Shown: positions 6,669 to 14,378 of the stretch, piece after piece
How positions within the stretch are numbered: the stretch's first letter is position 1
Layout of the letters: each line of letters begins with the position of its first letter
NCBI GenBank assembly: GCA_964526565.1
Contig: CAZGMC010000052.1
Location: 1-29,833 of the forward strand
Source: CAZGMC01 sp964526565
Lineage (GTDB): Bacteria > Pseudomonadota > Alphaproteobacteria > DSM-16000 > Inquilinaceae
Direction of reading: 5' to 3'
DNA length: 29,833 bases
Translations under genes and position numbers: made by a program
The notes under the pieces: model-generated
Databases searched by the model: none
What the model was told of the DNA's origin: nothing
The model's input: only the letters and a program-made list of their open reading frames with translations

Positions 6669-8291
6669 ATGGACCACATCCTGCCCCTCGCCGCGACCGG
6701 GATCCCGGCCGACGCGACCAGGGATGACCTGATCGCGCTGCTGCTCCGGGAGCGGGCATCGCGCCGGGCGCTGTGCAGCCGGGTCGCGGACCTGGAGGCA
6801 CTGAACTCCAGTATCGCACTGACCGCACCGGGCGACACGTGGCGCACCGCGGCGGACATGACCATCATCGAGGTGAGCAGCGCCTTCGGCCCGTTGCAGG
6901 GCCGGCGGCTGGACCAGATGGTCGATCACCTCGCCTCGGAGTTCGATCGCCAGACGTTTCATCTGGCCGTGGCCCAGCGCATGCCATTCTCGGAGATCGT
7001 CCTGCACCACCCGCCCGACATTGTCTATCCGTTGGCAGTTCGGGTGTCCGGTGCCCCCGTGACCGGTGCCGGCGGCGGCTTTCAGGGCTATGCCGGCGTG
7101 CTGGCCGACGCCAGCCGCGAGGCCGAGGCGAGCGCCCGCTTCGAGGAGGCGCAGGCGCGCCTGTTGCGCGCCATCGACCAGGTCTCCGAAGGCTTGGCAC
7201 TGTTCGACTGCGATGATCGGCTGCTCATCTGGAACAGGCGCTACGAGGTGCTCTACGGCAGCGTCGGTGTGCCCCTCCGCGCCGGCATGGGCTACGAGGA
7301 TATCCTTCGCGAGGTCGACGGCGACGGTCACATCGAGGGCCGGTCGGTGGACGGCGAAGCCCGGCTGCACCAGCGAATGGCCTGGCATCACCACCCGCAG
7401 GGGCCGCTGGAAGTGCTGCGCCGGGGCGTCGGTTGGGTCGAGGTCCGCGAGCAGCGCTTCGGCGACGGCTGCTGCCTTGTCGTCGTCAACGACATCACAC
7501 GGCGCAAGGAGATCGAGCAGGCGCTGACGCTCGCCAAGTGCCAGGCCGAGCAGGCCAACCAGGCGAAGACGGACTTCCTGGCGGCGATGAGCCACGAGCT
7601 GCGCACCCCGCTCAATGTCATCATCGGCTTTTCCGAAGCCATCATGACGGAGATGCTGGGGCCGTCGCCGTACACCGAGTATGCCCGCGACATCCACGAA
7701 AGCGGCCAGTCCCTGCTGGAAATCGTCAATGACATCATCGATTTGGCGCGGCTTGAGACGGGCGACCTCAGCCTCAAGGAGGAGAAGGTCGACCTGCGCC
7801 GGCTGGTCGGCGCGATTCTCCACATGCTGGAGGAGCGCAGCGGGCAGAAGCGGCTGAAGGTAAGCGTGGTTATGCCCCAGCCGCCGCCACTGCTGTGGGC
7901 CGATCCGTCGGCCATCAAGCAGGTGCTGCGCTATCTGGTGACGAACGCCGTGAACTTCACGCCCAGGGACGGGTCGGTGACCGTCGCGGCGGCCATCGAC
8001 AGCAGCGCCCTGCTGATCCGCGTGATCGATTCCGGCATCGGCATGACGGCCGAGCAGATCGCCGTTGCCCGCCGGCCGTTCCGGCAGATCGCCAGCACCC
8101 TGACCCGCACCCAGGGCGGCATCGGCCTGGGCCTGCCACTGACCGAGGCCCTGGTCAAGGCCCACGGCGGCACGGTGGACATCGCCAGCACGCCGGGCGA
8201 AGGAACCACGGTCACCGTAAGTCTGCCCAGGGAACGGCTGGCTGCCCCCTGTTCGCCGGAAGACATCCTGTTCCACCGCGCCGCGAGATAG
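6669..8291 (+). CDS. PAS-domain sensor histidine kinase (probably cytoplasmic)
   Basis: The protein has 540 residues. The start ATG 6669 (MDHILPLAATGIPADATRDD) has ggagg at 6658-6662, six bases upstream. Residues about 60-150 look like a first PAS fold, ending VRVSGAPVTGAGGGFQGYAGVLAD. Residues about 160-285 form a second (RLLRAIDQVSEGLALFDCDDRLLIWNRRY...). The HisKA motif FLAAMSHELRTPLNVIIGFSEAI places the phospho-accepting His at 309. The HATPase shows an N-box (N426, N429), DSGIGM at 454-459 and GGIGLGLPL. There is no transmembrane segment or receiver domain, so it should sense a cytoplasmic signal through PAS. No response regulator lies in the window, making it an orphan kinase here. Its regulon and signal are unknown. 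Confidence 0.92.
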   Translation: MDHILPLAATGIPADATRDDLIALLLRERASRRALCSRVADLEALNSSIALTAPGDTWRTAADMTIIEVSSAFGPLQGRRLDQMVDHLASEFDRQTFHLAVAQRMPFSEIVLHHPPDIVYPLAVRVSGAPVTGAGGGFQGYAGVLADASREAEASARFEEAQARLLRAIDQVSEGLALFDCDDRLLIWNRRYEVLYGSVGVPLRAGMGYEDILREVDGDGHIEGRSVDGEARLHQRMAWHHHPQGPLEVLRRGVGWVEVREQRFGDGCCLVVVNDITRRKEIEQALTLAKCQAEQANQAKTDFLAAMSHELRTPLNVIIGFSEAIMTEMLGPSPYTEYARDIHESGQSLLEIVNDIIDLARLETGDLSLKEEKVDLRRLVGAILHMLEERSGQKRLKVSVVMPQPPPLLWADPSAIKQVLRYLVTNAVNFTPRDGSVTVAAAIDSSALLIRVIDSGIGMTAEQIAVARRPFRQIASTLTRTQGGIGLGLPLTEALVKAHGGTVDIASTPGEGTTVTVSLPRERLAAPCSPEDILFHRAAR

Positions 8292-8378
8292 GGCGACGGG
8301 GTCTGCATCCACGCCGGGCATTCATGTCTTGATCGCCCGATCGGCAGCGATCGCCCGCCCCGCGGCCGCGTCCGGCGC

Positions 8379-8732
8379 TCAGCCGTACGGGCGGCCGTCG
8401 TTGAGGCGGAGCAGGCCCTTGACGGTGCGATAAACGAACCAGACGGCGACGCTGAACAACACAAGAATGCCGATCCAGATCATCGTCAGGACGGCGCCGA
8501 CGATGCCGAGCAGCAGCGTTATCCAGAACGTGGTGATCTGGTTGGCGAAATGGCTTTCGTAGATGGTGCCGGCCGCGTCGCCCTTTTTGACGTGCGCAAT
8601 GATCACGCCGATGATCGAGGTGATGCCGGCAATGAATGAGGCCAGATACAGCACATAGACGATCAACGCAGTCGTCTTCAGACCGTCAAGGCGCGGGTCG
8701 CGCGCGCCGGAGGCCCAGGTCGGATCGGTCAC
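8379..8732 (-). CDS. Small integral membrane protein (COG3671/DUF4870-like)
   Basis: With a GTG start at 8732 the protein has 117 residues, beginning MTDPTWASGARDPRLDGLKT. Three hydrophobic segments follow: ALIVYVLYLASFIAGITSIIGVIIA, then after KKGDAAGTIYESHFANQ the stretch TTFWITLLLGIVGAVLTMIW, and IGILVLFSVAVWFVYRTVKG. The C-terminus is LLRLNDGRPYG. The loop pattern GT.YESHF..QI.TFWI and the ending ..G..RLNDG.P match the predicted membrane family COG3671/DUF4870, whose function is unknown. I chose GTG 8732 because ggag lies about 9 bases upstream. A GTG at 8777 would add 15 residues that look unrelated. It converges with the histidine kinase gene, 87 bases from its stop. Confidence 0.8.
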   Translation of the reverse strand: MTDPTWASGARDPRLDGLKTTALIVYVLYLASFIAGITSIIGVIIAHVKKGDAAGTIYESHFANQITTFWITLLLGIVGAVLTMIWIGILVLFSVAVWFVYRTVKGLLRLNDGRPYG

Positions 8733-8983
8733 GGGTCTCGTCTCCCCATTCGTCAACTGACACGCATCGCCTACCACGACCGGCGGCCGACTCCAAACCC
8801 ACTTGGATCGTGCCAGTGGTTTCGTTCGCGCCGGGCAGCGTTCGATGGCACGTCACGAAAGCTTTTTTGTGTTATGTTCCAGATGCATTTAGTTCTTATT
8901 GAGTAGTAAATTCTGCTGATGGAACGATGCATAAAATGTTGGCATTTTTTCGTCATCCCTGACCCCCAGCGGATGGAGAGAAA

Positions 8984-9754
8984 ATGATTGACAACCAGAA
9001 GAACTATGGCCGTTTTCAGAATACCAATTTGCTTGCATTTGAAGACCGGGAAATGTTGAAAGGTTGCGCCCATGATCTGGGCGCACTGCATTTTCAGGAT
9101 GCGGCGCGAAGGTTCTACTGGTGGCTGTCGAGCGAAGGCTGGCGTTTCTCGCCGCTGCGCTTCTATGACAGGATCCTGGACCGCCGGTTCGACCGAACGC
9201 ACGGCGTTGACACGGCCGGCATCGTCGATCTGCCGGCGCTGGATTTCTTCAGCAGAAACAAGGACAAGGGCGTCTACTATCAGGCCTCCGGCGTGACGCT
9301 CGTGCGGCGGATCCTGAAGACTCTGCCCATCGACCATGCCGACTACAGCTTCATCGACATCGGCGCCGGCAAGGGCCGCGTGGTGCTGGTCGCATCGGAG
9401 TTTCCGTTCCGGCGGGTGCTGGGCGTCGAGTTCGCCCCGGCCCTGGTCGAGGTCGCCCGGCAGAACATCGCGCGCTACACACCGCGCCTGTGCACAGACA
9501 CCTCCGTCGTGTGCCGCGATGCGACGGAAGTCGATCTGCCCGATGACAACCTGGTCCTCTATTTCTACAATCCCTTCAGTCGCGAAATCATGGAGGCCGT
9601 CGCGGCCCGCATCCTTGACGCCAGCAAAATATACTGCAAGAAAATCCTGGTAATTTACCACATTCCGGCCTATCATGAAATTTTCGATGACATGACCATA
9701 TTTGGCGCCAGGAGACGGTTCCACAAAACGACTATTTACCATCCGGCCGAATGA
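8984..9754 (+). CDS. Class I SAM-dependent methyltransferase
   Basis: The protein has 256 residues. The SAM-binding motif I is FIDIGAGKGRVVLVASEFPF (about residues 122-141), followed by the acidic end of strand 2 in VLGVEFAP. A later motif, LVLYFYNPFSREIMEAV, occupies the post-strand-4 catalytic position. The N-terminal ~110 residues include a Trp/Tyr-rich segment (FYWWLSSEGWRFSPLRFYDR) that I do not recognise. Substrate is unknown. The DIGAGKGR and YNPF pattern is shared with bacterial methyltransferases often labelled Dot1-like, which does not establish a lysine substrate. The Shine-Dalgarno ggagag precedes ATG 8984. The gene's ends and upstream region (about 8860-9060 and 9620-9750) are clearly AT-richer than neighbours and use A/T-ending codons, suggesting recent acquisition. 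Confidence 0.82.
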   Translation: MIDNQKNYGRFQNTNLLAFEDREMLKGCAHDLGALHFQDAARRFYWWLSSEGWRFSPLRFYDRILDRRFDRTHGVDTAGIVDLPALDFFSRNKDKGVYYQASGVTLVRRILKTLPIDHADYSFIDIGAGKGRVVLVASEFPFRRVLGVEFAPALVEVARQNIARYTPRLCTDTSVVCRDATEVDLPDDNLVLYFYNPFSREIMEAVAARILDASKIYCKKILVIYHIPAYHEIFDDMTIFGARRRFHKTTIYHPAE

Positions 9755-10007
9755 GATCGTCTGCTTCACCGGATCAAGAGCCGCTGCTGCCGCATGGAAC
9801 AGCCGGGCCCGTCGATTTCCGGTCGGCCGCGGCCTGATCCGTATGCCGGCACCATTTGCCGCCTTGATCCCCGGCGGAACGGTTCGCACCTGAAATTCCT
9901 GCCCAGCGACAACGCCGTCCACGCATGGTCCGGCCGCCTGCCGCAGCTTTGTCCTGGCATGCCGTTTGCTGAACTCCGGTCGGGATCACCGAACCGGAAT
10001 GTCGGCC

Positions 10008-10550
10008 ATGAACGTCCAAACGCTGTTCGATCGGCTGAACCGTTTCGCGCCGCCGCCGCCGTCCCTGCCGGCCGTGCCGGAGGCGCGGGCCAGGGCGCCG
10101 CACCCCGAAACTCTGCCGGCCGACCGGTTCGGGCCGGCCGCCAGTGTCGGTCTGAGCGAGGAGGCCCGCCGCCTGCTCGCCGCCGCACAGGCGGCCCCGC
10201 CCCCGGCACGGCCGCACGGCACGGCCGATGATGCCAGGATCCGCGTCCACCGCAGCGTGTTCTATCCGCTGAACCACCAGCCCTCGCCCATGCAGCTCGG
10301 CAGGGTGCACGAAATCGTGGCGCGCTTCGCCGGCGATACCCGTGCCGACGCCCAGCAGCGCATGATGGACGAGCTGCGCAAGGAAGGGTTGCATCCCGAC
10401 CAGCTCGACAGTCCGGCGGAACCCGTCTCCGGTTCGGACACGGCGGATCCGGTTGCGGCCCGGCATGGCGGTGCGGATGCGAACGAGGACCTCGCCCGGC
10501 ATGACGGCCGCCGGGTCCGAAGGGTGGCGTCGTTCGCCATGGCATCATGA
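10008..10550 (+). CDS. Protein of unknown function
   Basis: The frame encodes about 180 residues (MNVQTLFDRLNRFAPPPPSL...). An ATG at 9999 would add MSA, and neither start has a clear Shine-Dalgarno. Codons end almost always in G or C, as in the real genes around it, which supports coding. There is no signal peptide or membrane segment. The first 75 residues are Pro/Ala-rich. The best-ordered part is about residues 80-135, RVHRSVFYPLNHQPSPMQLG then RVHEIVARFAGDTRADAQQR and MMDELRKEGLHPDQLD, which could form helices. The C-terminus is polar, with many Asp, Arg and His residues. I do not recognise a family. It lies between the methyltransferase and the dehydrogenase; the 253 bases before it show nothing I can name. 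Confidence 0.6.
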   Translation: MNVQTLFDRLNRFAPPPPSLPAVPEARARAPHPETLPADRFGPAASVGLSEEARRLLAAAQAAPPPARPHGTADDARIRVHRSVFYPLNHQPSPMQLGRVHEIVARFAGDTRADAQQRMMDELRKEGLHPDQLDSPAEPVSGSDTADPVAARHGGADANEDLARHDGRRVRRVASFAMAS

Positions 10551-10623
10551 GGCCGGTCTGTCAGGGGCGAATGCCCAGCCATCCGGGCGCGCCGTCAGAG
10601 CGCCTGCCGAACTCGGCATGATG

Positions 10624-10653
10624 GACGGGGACGGGGACGGGGACGGGGACGGG
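10624..10653. repeat. Hexanucleotide microsatellite (gacggg)x5
   Basis: Five perfect tandem copies of gacggg fill 30 bases in the 231-base gap between the unknown protein gene and the dehydrogenase gene. The dehydrogenase start lies 129 bases downstream. Such an array can change copy number by replication slippage. I see no coding use for it. Confidence 0.9.
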
Positions 10654-10781
10654 CAGCCAGACCACGACCCCCGGTCCAGGTCCGGCCGCGACTCCCAGGG
10701 CGCTTGCGTGAACCCGAGGCTTGGGCGACCCTGCTGCCGGACATCGTGCCGCATCCCTCGCCGCAGCCTGTCGGGACCGCC

Positions 10782-11519
10782 ATGACCGAGCCGCAGAACA
10801 CGCTTATCCTGACCGGGGCCAGCCGCGGCATCGGCCATGCCACGGTGAAACGCTTCCACAGCGCCGGCTGGCGGATCATCACCGTGTCGCGCATGGCGTT
10901 CTCCGAGGACTGCCCGTGGGCCGGTGGGGCGGACAACCACGTCCAGGTCGACCTGTCGGAAATCGCTGCCATCGAGGCTGGCGTCGTCGAGCTGCGCCGC
11001 CGGCTCGGGCCGGACCGGCTCAACGCCCTGGTCAACAATGCCGGCGTCTCGCCCAAGGGACCGCAGGGCGAGCGGCTCGGCATCCTCAACAGTGACTGGG
11101 ACGACTGGCGGCGCGTGTACAACGTCAACCTGTTCGCGCCGCTGCTGCTGGCCCGCGGCCTGTTCGACGCCCTCAAGGCGGCGCGCGGTGTGGTGGTCAA
11201 CGTCACGTCGATCGCCGGCAGCCGGGTGCACCCGTTCGCCGGCTCCGCCTACGGCACGTCGAAGGCCGGGCTGGCCGCCCTGACCCGCGAGATGGCCGCG
11301 GAGTTCGGCCCGCACGGCATCCGCGTCAACGCCATCGCGCCGGGCGAGATCGAGACCTCGATCCTGTCGCCGGGCACCCTTGACCTGCTCGGCTCCATCC
11401 CCCTGCGCCGCCTGGGCCGGCCGGAGGAGGTGGCGGCCGTGATCTACTTTCTGTGCTCCCAGCCCGCCGCCTATGTCAGCGGTGCCGAAATCCAGATCAA
11501 CGGCGGCCAGCACGTGTAG
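10782..11519 (+). CDS. Short-chain dehydrogenase/reductase (classical SDR)
   Basis: The protein has 245 residues, a normal SDR length. The nucleotide-binding motif TGASRGIG is near residue 12. NNAG follows strand 4, and the catalytic Ser lies in VVVNVTSIAGSR with the Tyr/Lys pair in YGTSKAG. The C-terminal half has RVNAIAPGEIETSIL and the closing SGAEIQINGGQHV. It should be a cytoplasmic NAD(P)-dependent oxidoreductase; the substrate is unknown. The family is large and includes FabG-like reductases and sugar or sterol dehydrogenases. The ATG at 10782 (MTEPQNTLILTGASRG) is preferred over an upstream start at 10704, whose extra 26 residues precede the Rossmann fold without homology. The neighbours give no pathway. 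Confidence 0.92.
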   Translation: MTEPQNTLILTGASRGIGHATVKRFHSAGWRIITVSRMAFSEDCPWAGGADNHVQVDLSEIAAIEAGVVELRRRLGPDRLNALVNNAGVSPKGPQGERLGILNSDWDDWRRVYNVNLFAPLLLARGLFDALKAARGVVVNVTSIAGSRVHPFAGSAYGTSKAGLAALTREMAAEFGPHGIRVNAIAPGEIETSILSPGTLDLLGSIPLRRLGRPEEVAAVIYFLCSQPAAYVSGAEIQINGGQHV

Positions 11520-11653
11520 CCCCGGCCGCCACGGCGTTCAGCGGTACGCAGCGCCTCACGGGGCTTTCATGTTTCGCGGCGGGAAGGCAGACTCGCGGCC
11601 GCCGGACAACCGACGTCCCTTCCTCGGCATGACCATTCACATGGGGCTCTTCA

Positions 11654-12694
11654 ATGATCCTGCGCATGACCCTGGGCGTCGGCCTGCTGCTGGCGGCCCT
11701 GGCGGGCACAGCCGCTGCACAGCGGCTCACGGTCACCTCGTGGGGCGGCGCCTACCAGAACGCCCAGCGCGAGGCCTTCTTCGCGCCGTTCATGATCGAG
11801 ACCGGCGTTATTTTGACCGAGGCGGTCTGGAACGGCGGCATTGGCGCCCTGCGCGATCAGGTCGCCGGCGGCAGCCCGGACTGGGACGTGGTCGAGGTGC
11901 GGTCCGACGAGCTGGCGCTGGGCTGCGCGGAAGGGTTGTTCGAGCCCATTGACTACGGCGCCATCGGCGGCGAGGACCAGTTCGTCTCCAGCGCCGTCCA
12001 CGAGTGCGGCGTCGGCAACGTCGTCTGGTCGTTGCTCATCGCCTATGACGGGGCGGTGCTGGGCCAGGATCCGCCGCAATCCTGGGCCGATTTCTGGGAT
12101 ACGGAACGGTTTCCGGGTCGCCGCGCCCTGCGCCGCGGACCGCAGTTCACGCTGGAGTCGGCGCTGCTGGCCGACGGCGTACCGCCCGAGGACGTCTATG
12201 ACGTGCTGCGGACCCCCGAGGGCGTCGACCGTGCCTTCGCCAAGCTGGACGAACTGGGCAACGACCTTGTCTGGTGGGAGGACGGCGCCGAGCCGCTGAC
12301 CCTGCTCGCCAATGGTGAGGTGGTGATGACCGCGACCTACAACGGCCGCATTGCCACGACCAACCGCAGCACCGGACGCGACCTGCGGCCCGTCTGGCCC
12401 GGCAGCCTCTATACCCTGGACAGCTGGGTCATCCTGCGCGGCTCGTCGCGGATCGAGGAAGCCTACAAGTTCATTGCCTTTGTCAGCGAAGCGGAGCGGC
12501 AGGCGCACATGTCCATGCTCATCCCCTACGGCGTCACCAATCGCAACGCCCGCGCCCTGATCGACCCGATCACCCAGGCCAACCTGCCGACGTCACCGGA
12601 GCGCCTGGCGGTATCGCTGCAACTCGATACCGCCTTCTGGGCCGAGAACATCGACCCCTTGACCGAACGCTTCGAGCGCTGGCTGGCCGAATAG
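11654..12694 (+). CDS. ABC transporter periplasmic substrate-binding protein (polyamine/PotD-like)
   Basis: The protein has 346 residues. MILRMTLGVGLLLAALAGTA then AAQ is a Sec signal peptide, probably cleaved near residue 22. The mature start RLTVTSWGGAYQNAQREAFF is characteristic of the spermidine/putrescine-type binding proteins (COG0687). Supporting segments are WDVVEVRSDELALGCAEGLFEPID, SWADFWDTERFPGRRALRRG, LANGEVVMTATYNGRI and LDSWVILRGSSRIEEAYKFI. It would bind a small solute in the periplasm and hand it to a membrane permease. No permease or ATPase gene is nearby, so the partner is encoded elsewhere or is absent. The ligand cannot be deduced. Another ATG at 11666 is possible and would still leave a signal peptide. 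Confidence 0.9.
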   Translation: MILRMTLGVGLLLAALAGTAAAQRLTVTSWGGAYQNAQREAFFAPFMIETGVILTEAVWNGGIGALRDQVAGGSPDWDVVEVRSDELALGCAEGLFEPIDYGAIGGEDQFVSSAVHECGVGNVVWSLLIAYDGAVLGQDPPQSWADFWDTERFPGRRALRRGPQFTLESALLADGVPPEDVYDVLRTPEGVDRAFAKLDELGNDLVWWEDGAEPLTLLANGEVVMTATYNGRIATTNRSTGRDLRPVWPGSLYTLDSWVILRGSSRIEEAYKFIAFVSEAERQAHMSMLIPYGVTNRNARALIDPITQANLPTSPERLAVSLQLDTAFWAENIDPLTERFERWLAE

Positions 12695-12813
12695 CTGCGC
12701 GTCCGGCCGGCCCGCGCGGGTGACCCGCGGGCGCAGGCTTGCCATCGCCCTCCTGCAGTGTCAAACCTTCGCCTCCTGCGACGCGAACGGGTGGCACCAG
12801 AAGGGACGCGACC

Positions 12814-14364
12814 ATGAGCGACTGGAACGCCGGCTATATTGCCGATATCGAGTACGTCACCGGGTTCTATCGCGAACAGTCCCCGGACTTCCTGAACTTC
12901 GTCTGCCTGCTCAACGGCTACGAGCCGCACCACCTCGACGACGGTTACACCTACTGCGAGCTGGGCTGCGGCCTGGGCTACACGGTGTCGGTCCTGGCGG
13001 CGGCGGACCCGCGCGGCCGGTTCCACGGCATCGACTTCAACCCGGCCCACATTGCCTACGCCCGCAACCTGGCCGAGGACGCCGGCCTGGACAACGTCAC
13101 CTTCCACGAGGCGAGCTTCGACGAGCTGACCGGGCCGGACGCCCTGCCCCTGCCCGACTTCGACATCATCACCCTGCACGGCGTGTACAGCTGGATCACG
13201 CCGCAGATGCGCCTGTCGCTGGTCGAGTTCTTCAAGCGCAAGCTCAAGCCGGGTGGCATCGTCTATGTCAGCTACAACAGCCTGCCCGGCTGGACTGGCG
13301 GACTGCCGGTGCAGCGGCTGCTGGCCGAGTACGGCCGGCTGGTGCCGGAGCGCAGCGACCGCCGCGCCGTCCACGCCGCCACCTTCCTGAAGGATCTGGC
13401 CCAGTCCGGCGCCCGAATCCTCAAGGAGAACTCGTTCGTCGATCAGGTGGTGCGTACGCTCCACGCCGGCGATGTCGAGTATCTTGCCCACGAATACCTG
13501 AACGAGAACTGGCTGCCGCTGTACCATGTCGAGGTGGCTCGGGAGTTCGCCACGGCCAAGCTGGCCTATACCGGGTCGGCGACGCTGCTGGAGAACTTTC
13601 CCGATCTCAGCCTGACGCCCGAACAGAAGGCCAGGCTGGACACCATCGGCCCGCCGTCCCTGCGCGAGACATTCAAGGATTATGTGATCCCCAAGCTGCT
13701 GCGCCGCGACGTGTTCGTCCGCGGCGCCCGGCGGATGCCGCACCAGTACCAGCAGGACGTGCTGCGCCGGCTGCGCCTGGCGCTGGTCATCCCGCGCGGC
13801 GCGGCGACCACCACCATTCAGGCGCCGCTCGGCGAGGCCAGCATTTCGGAGAAGGTGTACGTGCCGATCTTCGATGCCCTGGCCGACCGGCCCCATACCA
13901 TCGCGGAGCTGCTCGACCTGCCGGGCATTCGCGGCGAGACGGCGGCGACACCGGCCGAGATCGCCGGCATGCTCACCGGCACCCAGCAGACAGTCCCCCT
14001 GCCCGATCGCCTGCCCACCTCCGGCGCGCGCGTGCAGCGCTTCAACGAGGCTGCCGCCCGGCAGTTCCTGTACGCCAAGTCCAACACGCGCACGGCGCTG
14101 GCCTCGTCGGTGCTGGGCACCGGTGTCTACCTCAACGTCGTCGAGATGCTGTGCTACCTGGCCATGGCCTCGGGTGCCGGGTCGACACCGGACGAGCTGG
14201 CCCATTTCGTCTGGCAGCCGCTCAAGGCGCGCGGCGAGAAGCTTGTGTTCAAGGGTGAGGAGATCGCCGGCGAGGAGCAGAACCTGGCGCTGCTGCGTGA
14301 GCATGCCGAGGCGTTCCAGGGCCACATGCTGCCACTGCTGCGCCGCCTTGGCGCTTTCGCCTGA
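12814..14364 (+). CDS. Methyltransferase with a methyltransferase regulatory domain
   Basis: The protein has 516 residues. The start MSDWNAGYIADIEYVTGFYR follows gaaggga, about 8 bases upstream of ATG 12814. The SAM motif I is YCELGCGLGYT at about residues 47-57, motif II is FHGIDFNP, and DFDIITLHGVYSWI is the post-strand-4 motif. After KPGGIVYVSYNSLPGW comes an all-helical middle section, about residues 200-300 (FVDQVVRTLHAGDVEYLAHEYLNENWLPLY). It corresponds to the methyltransferase regulatory domain family (PF10119 type). A C-terminal domain of about 200 residues follows, as in lysine methyltransferases of rickettsiae and related proteins. A protein substrate is therefore possible but unproven. 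It converges on the T6SS cluster: its stop is 14 bases from the end of the PP2C-kinase gene. Confidence 0.88.
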   Translation: MSDWNAGYIADIEYVTGFYREQSPDFLNFVCLLNGYEPHHLDDGYTYCELGCGLGYTVSVLAAADPRGRFHGIDFNPAHIAYARNLAEDAGLDNVTFHEASFDELTGPDALPLPDFDIITLHGVYSWITPQMRLSLVEFFKRKLKPGGIVYVSYNSLPGWTGGLPVQRLLAEYGRLVPERSDRRAVHAATFLKDLAQSGARILKENSFVDQVVRTLHAGDVEYLAHEYLNENWLPLYHVEVAREFATAKLAYTGSATLLENFPDLSLTPEQKARLDTIGPPSLRETFKDYVIPKLLRRDVFVRGARRMPHQYQQDVLRRLRLALVIPRGAATTTIQAPLGEASISEKVYVPIFDALADRPHTIAELLDLPGIRGETAATPAEIAGMLTGTQQTVPLPDRLPTSGARVQRFNEAAARQFLYAKSNTRTALASSVLGTGVYLNVVEMLCYLAMASGAGSTPDELAHFVWQPLKARGEKLVFKGEEIAGEEQNLALLREHAEAFQGHMLPLLRRLGAFA

Positions 14365-14378
14365 CCAGGGTCTTCGGC

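Noticed and set aside
9766..10548. 260-codon minus-strand frame opposite the unknown 180-residue protein
   Set aside because: It is Arg/Pro/Gly-rich shadow sequence; the plus frame has the stronger G/C third-position bias and a more ordinary amino-acid composition.
10624..10653. Hexamer array as a CRISPR or iteron array
   Set aside because: There are no spacers, the unit is only 6 bases, and no replication or cas gene is near.
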